The notes under the pieces were generated by a model, which did no database searches, had not been told where the DNA came from, and saw only the letters and a program-made list of their open reading frames with translations. A program made the position numbers and the translations under genes. DNA of 16,758 nt from Elusimicrobiota bacterium (GTDB lineage: Bacteria > Elusimicrobiota > Elusimicrobia > UBA1565 > UBA9628), in the NCBI GenBank assembly GCA_028871595.1, contig JAGWMT010000043.1, positions 1 through 16,758 of the forward strand. Reading direction: 5' to 3'. Position 1 is the stretch's first letter; each line of letters starts with the position of its first letter. This document shows, in pieces, positions 13,587 to 16,758 of the stretch.

Positions 13587-15368
13587 TCAGGCCTTGGCGG
13601 GAGCGGCGGCGGGAAGGTCCAGCTTGATGTGCAGTTCCTTGAGCTGGCGGTCCTTGACCGCGCTGGGCGCCTCGCTCAAGGGATCGGTGCCTTTCTGGGT
13701 CTTCGGGAAGGCGATGACCTCGCGGATGGAGTCCTCGCCGCAGAGCAGCGCGGTGAGGCGGTCCAGGCCCATGCCGAAGCCGCCGTGGGGCGGCGCGCCG
13801 AAGTCCAGCGCCGACAGCAGCAGGCCGAACTGCCGCTGCTGCTCCGTCGCGTCGAAGCCCATGAGCGCCAGGATTTTTCGCTGCATCTCCCCGCTGTGGT
13901 TGCGGATGGAGCCCGAGGCGAGCTCCACGCCGTTGAGCACCAGGTCGTACTGGTGCGAGCGCACCGCGCCCGGGTCCGTGTCCAGCTTGGGGACGTCCGC
14001 GTCGAGCGGCCGGGTGAAGGGGTTGTGCGCGAAGGTCCAGCGCTTCTCCTCCGGCTCCCACTCCAGCAGCGGGAAATGCGTGACCCACGAGAAATGCCAG
14101 TCCGTGGACGGCGCGGGCTTCAGGCGCGCGATGATCTCCTTGCGGATGGCTCCCATCACCGTGGCCGCGGGAATCTCCTTGTCGGCCGCGAAGAACGTGC
14201 AGTCGCCGGGCTTGGCGCCGGTCTTCGTCCGGATGGCCTCGAGCTCCTCGGGCTTCATGAACTTGGCGATGGGCGTCTCGGGACCGGCCGCGGTCCACTT
14301 GATCCACGCCAGGCCCTTCGCGCCGTAGACCTTGGCCAGGTCGGTCAGCTTGTCGATTTCGGAACGGGAGTACTCCGACGCGCACGAGATCGCGCGCACC
14401 ACGCCGCCCGCGGCGATCGCGCCGCCGAACACCTTGAAGCCGCAGTCCTTCAGCTCGGCGGTCAGGTCCACGATTTCAAACCCATAGCGCTGGTCGGGCT
14501 TGTCGGAGCCGAAGCGGCGCATGGCCTCGAAGTAGTCCAGGCGCGGGAACGGCGTGGGCAGGTCCACGTCCAAGGCCGCCTTGAAGATCGCCTTCATCAT
14601 CTTCTCGGCGGCGGCGTGGACGTCCTCCTCGCGCACGAAGCTCATCTCCACGTCGATCTGGGTGTGCTCGTACTGGCGGTCGGCGCGCAGGTCCTCGTCG
14701 CGGAAGCACCGGCCCAGCTGCATGTACTTCTCCACGCCCGAGGCCATCAGCATCTGCTTGAAGATCTGCGGCGACTGCGGCAGGGCGTAGAACTGTCCCG
14801 GGTTCAGGCGCGACGGCACCAGGAAGTCGCGGGCGCCCTCCGGCGTGGCCTTGGTCAGCATCGGCGTCTCGACTTCCAGGAAGCCCTCGGCGGCCAGCGC
14901 GTTGCGCGCGGCCATCGCGATGGTGTGCCGCAGGGTGAGGTTGTTGAGCATCCGGCGGCGGCGCAGGTCCAGGAAGCGGTACCTGAGGCGCATCTCCTCG
15001 CTGGCGGTGGAGTGCTCGTCCACTTCGAACGGCAGGACCTTGCAGGTGTTGAGGATCTCGACCTCGTCGGCCGCGATCTCGATCTCGCCGGTGGGCATCT
15101 TCGGGTTTTCCGTGCCCTTCGGCCGCCGGCCGACCTGGCCCTTCACCGACACCACCCACTCCGCGCCCAGCTTTCCGGCGGCCAGGAACGACGCCGCGTT
15201 CTCCGGATGCACGACCACCTGGACCAGGCCGGAGCGGTCGCGCAGGTCGAAGAAGTAGACGCCGCCGTGGTCGCGCCGGGAGTGCACCCAGCCCGCGACG
15301 CGCACTTCGGCGCCGATGGCGGAGGCCTTGAGAGCGGCGGCGGAATGGGAGCGCATCGGGTTGTCCAT
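13587..15368 (-). CDS. aspS: Aspartyl-tRNA synthetase, bacterial type, probably non-discriminating
   Basis: The protein has 593 residues, the usual bacterial length. GAGGA lies 7 bases before the ATG. An OB-fold anticodon-binding domain (about 20-105) is followed by the class II catalytic core. TPMLTKATPEGARDFLVPSR, ALPQSPQIFKQ, CFRDEDLRADRQ (motif 2 region) and GFGMGLDRLTALL (motif 3) are present, with the bacterial GAD-type insertion at about 290-420. It attaches Asp to tRNA-Asp. In the OB fold it has RRDHGG and RPKGTEN: the His and Gly match the pair reported for non-discriminating AspRS, where E. coli has Leu and a Lys-containing sequence. If so, it also makes Asp-tRNA-Asn for conversion by GatCAB. 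An oddity is QYEHTQID where E. coli has QPEFTQID. It lies 20 bases after the Crp/Fnr gene. Confidence 0.96.
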   Translation of the reverse strand: MDNPMRSHSAAALKASAIGAEVRVAGWVHSRRDHGGVYFFDLRDRSGLVQVVVHPENAASFLAAGKLGAEWVVSVKGQVGRRPKGTENPKMPTGEIEIAADEVEILNTCKVLPFEVDEHSTASEEMRLRYRFLDLRRRRMLNNLTLRHTIAMAARNALAAEGFLEVETPMLTKATPEGARDFLVPSRLNPGQFYALPQSPQIFKQMLMASGVEKYMQLGRCFRDEDLRADRQYEHTQIDVEMSFVREEDVHAAAEKMMKAIFKAALDVDLPTPFPRLDYFEAMRRFGSDKPDQRYGFEIVDLTAELKDCGFKVFGGAIAAGGVVRAISCASEYSRSEIDKLTDLAKVYGAKGLAWIKWTAAGPETPIAKFMKPEELEAIRTKTGAKPGDCTFFAADKEIPAATVMGAIRKEIIARLKPAPSTDWHFSWVTHFPLLEWEPEEKRWTFAHNPFTRPLDADVPKLDTDPGAVRSHQYDLVLNGVELASGSIRNHSGEMQRKILALMGFDATEQQRQFGLLLSALDFGAPPHGGFGMGLDRLTALLCGEDSIREVIAFPKTQKGTDPLSEAPSAVKDRQLKELHIKLDLPAAAPAKA

Positions 15369-15375
15369 GTCGGGG

Positions 15376-15380
15376 TCCTC
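15376..15380 (-). promoter_or_regulatory. Ribosome binding site of aspS
   Basis: On the minus strand GAGGA lies 7 bases before ATG 15368, in the 20-base gap after the Crp/Fnr gene. Confidence 0.7.
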
Positions 15381-15388
15381 GGGGGAAG

Positions 15389-16081
15389 TCAGTCGTTCGA
15401 GCAGAGTCCGGCGAGCTTGGAAGGCTCGGGGACCGCGTAGCGGCCGTCGTCGGTCTGGGCGACCAGTCCGGCGCGGCGCAGGGACGAGAGCGCGCGCGTG
15501 AACGGCTCGCGCGTGGTGCCCACCAGGTCGGCCAGCTCCTGCTGGGTGTAGCGCTGCTTGAGCGCCAGGCCGCGCCCGTTCCAGACTTCGCCCGAGCGCT
15601 TCGCCTGCTCGAGCATGACCTTGGCGACGCGGCCCAGGATGTTGCGGAACAGCATGCCCTCGATTTCCTCGTTGGCGTGCCGCAGGCGGGCGCAGACGGT
15701 CTTGAGAAGATAAAGCGCCAGCTTCGAGTCGCGGGCGAGGAGGCGCTGGAAATCCTTCTTGTAGACCAGCATCAGCCGGGAATTCTCGGCGGCGGACGCG
15801 GAGGCGGTCCTCGGAAGATCCTCGACCAGGGCCATCTCGCCGAAAAAGTCCCCCTCGGTCAGGTAGGCGAAGGTCTTGCGCTTTTTCGACGACGAGTCGG
15901 CGAAGATCTTGACCCGGCCCGACAGGACCACGAACATGGCGTCGGCGGCCTGGCGCTTGGCGAACACGGGCTGGCCCGCGGGGACGTCCACCTCGCGCGC
16001 CAGGCGGTACACGTCGCGCAGGTGCGCCGGCGTCAGGGCCGAGAGAAAAGGGATTTTTTTGAGAAGTTTTGGACCGCTCAC
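15389..16081 (-). CDS. Crp/Fnr-family transcriptional regulator
   Basis: The protein has 230 residues from GTG 16081. I chose this start because it gives the typical LLKKIPFLSALTPAHL opening; the frame stays open much further upstream, but there it overlaps the hybrid kinase gene. Residues about 10-120 form a cyclic-nucleotide-binding barrel with LSGRVKIF and a phosphate-binding cassette GEMALVEDLPRTASA; Arg91 and Thr92 occupy the places of the cAMP-phosphate ligands in E. coli CRP. A long dimer helix follows (about 122-150), then a winged helix-turn-helix, YTQQELADLVGTTREPFTRAL. There is no N-terminal cysteine cluster of the FNR type, so a nucleotide or similar small ligand is likelier than an Fe-S cluster. 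No Shine-Dalgarno is seen. It probably shares a transcript with aspS, 20 bases downstream. Confidence 0.92.
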   Translation of the reverse strand: MSGPKLLKKIPFLSALTPAHLRDVYRLAREVDVPAGQPVFAKRQAADAMFVVLSGRVKIFADSSSKKRKTFAYLTEGDFFGEMALVEDLPRTASASAAENSRLMLVYKKDFQRLLARDSKLALYLLKTVCARLRHANEEIEGMLFRNILGRVAKVMLEQAKRSGEVWNGRGLALKQRYTQQELADLVGTTREPFTRALSSLRRAGLVAQTDDGRYAVPEPSKLAGLCSND

Positions 16082-16087
16082 GCGTGT

Positions 16088-16117
16088 ATAGTAGCTTTCC
16101 TCGCCCCGGGGCTTCAA
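16088..16117 (-). promoter_or_regulatory. Candidate promoter of the Crp/Fnr gene
   Basis: On the minus strand TTGAAG (16117-16112), an 18-base spacer and TACTAT (16093-16088) match the consensus 4/6 each. The -10 ends 6 bases before the GTG, predicting a leaderless message. The -35 overlaps the stop codon of the upstream kinase gene. Confidence 0.35.
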
Positions 16118-16758
16118 GCGGGCGGGCTGGAGCCCAATGTCTGAGACAGGGCCAAGGCCAACGCCGCGGCGTCGGCGGGCTTCGTCAGATAGGGCAGGCC
16201 CAACCGGGCGATTTCCGCTTCGGCGTTTCCCGGGGCGTAGCCGCTGAGGATCAGGGCCTTGAGCCCGGGGCGCAGCCGGATCATCCGGTCGTAGGTCTCC
16301 AAGCCGTCCATCTCGGGCATCACGAGGTCCAAGACGACCCCGCGGATCGCGGGCGTCCGCGCCAGGATCTCGAGAGCCTCCGCCCCCCCGGCGGCGGCCA
16401 CGCATTCGTAGCCGTAGTCGGACAGGATCCGGCTCAGGAGAGGGCGCATCATGGGTTCGTCATCCACCACCAGGATCAGGCCTTGGCCGCGCGGCGCGGT
16501 CGCCGGGGACGGAGGCGTGCGCTCGGGCCGGGGCGGGTCGCAGGCCTGCCAGTACACCGACATCGCCGTTCCCTCGTCGGCAGAGGTTCGGATGTCCAGG
16601 CCGCCGCCGTGGCGGCGCACGATCCCGGAGACGACGGACAAGCCCAGCCCCGAGCCCTCGCCGAAGCGTTTCGTGGTGAAGAAAGGCTCGAACAGGCGCG
16701 GCAGCACGTCGCCGGGTATGCCGGGCCCGTCGTCGGTCACTTCCAGGACGATGAAGCG
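16114..16758 (-). CDS. Hybrid histidine kinase, C-terminal part (ATPase end plus receiver domain; cut by window)
   Basis: The frame is open to the right edge, so only the last 214 residues are seen. They begin within the GHKL ATPase domain: G1 box DDGPGIP, F-box LFEPFFTTK and G2 box GSGLGLSVVSGIVRRHGG. After a Pro/Arg-rich linker a receiver domain follows, with acidic pocket VVDDEP, phosphoacceptor Asp in VVLDLVMPEMDG, switch Ser in LILSGYAPG and Lys in LTKPAD. The LFEPFFTTK form is typical of NtrB/PAS-type soluble hybrid kinases. The sensor region and phosphoacceptor His lie outside the window. The gene ends 32 bases before the Crp/Fnr start; a functional link is possible but not shown. Confidence 0.92.
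   Translation of the reverse strand, partial: RFIVLEVTDDGPGIPGDVLPRLFEPFFTTKRFGEGSGLGLSVVSGIVRRHGGGLDIRTSADEGTAMSVYWQACDPPRPERTPPSPATAPRGQGLILVVDDEPMMRPLLSRILSDYGYECVAAAGGAEALEILARTPAIRGVVLDLVMPEMDGLETYDRMIRLRPGLKALILSGYAPGNAEAEIARLGLPYLTKPADAAALALALSQTLGSSPPA

Noticed and set aside
13566..15440. Plus-strand 624-codon open frame over aspS
   Set aside because: Exactly antisense to a full-length AspRS; no recognisable domain.
16055..16075. T-rich run that could be a terminator
   Set aside because: It lies within codons for the conserved LLKKIPF start of the Crp/Fnr protein and has no GC hairpin before it.
16082..16405. N-terminal extension of the Crp/Fnr frame by 108 codons
   Set aside because: It overlaps the receiver domain of the hybrid kinase in another frame, its translation is Arg/Gly/Asp low complexity, and the family's normal N-terminus begins at GTG 16081.

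Overview
This is a high-GC, gene-dense stretch from a Gram-negative bacterium. Secreted beta-sandwich proteins, a PorV/PorQ-like outer-membrane barrel fused to TPRs, C-terminal domains of the 'ITPNGDGxND' type and a probably non-discriminating AspRS together suggest an uncultured lineage, perhaps Elusimicrobiota or another group with FCB-like envelope proteins. That placement is an inference from gene content; there is no rRNA in the window.

Layout. (1) 1-7288, plus strand: a tightly packed envelope cluster. It holds two near-identical secreted proteins (the first cut by the window edge), a secreted two-repeat Ig-like protein, a large five-FN3 secreted protein ending in a sorting-type domain, a small protein that is little more than a signal peptide plus the same sorting-type domain, and a PorV-like barrel with TPRs. 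A weak hairpin and T-run follow. (2) 7304-10525, minus strand: a three-gene translationally coupled operon of unknown function, with two long coiled-coil proteins and a membrane-anchored protein with a propeller-like periplasmic part. (3) 10653-13403, plus strand, divergent from (2): sensor histidine kinase, single-domain response regulator and the endolytic transglycosylase MltG, spaced or overlapped as one operon. (4) 13447-13522: tRNA-Ala(CGC), followed by a strong intrinsic terminator. (5) 13587-16758, minus strand: aspS, a Crp/Fnr regulator just upstream of it, and the C-terminal end of a hybrid histidine kinase that runs off the window.

How the genes may work together. Region 1 looks like one surface-structure or secretion module. 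Repeated small subunits, an Ig-like accessory protein, a multidomain surface protein and a PorV-like carrier are what a filament or adhesin exported through a type IX-like route would need. The FN3 protein and the duplicated subunits share the same strand motif (LNIDVxI) just after their signal peptides. Region 3 links a two-component pair to peptidoglycan processing. No stretch longer than about 130 bases lacks a gene or RNA. No insertion sequences, CRISPR arrays or phage genes were seen.
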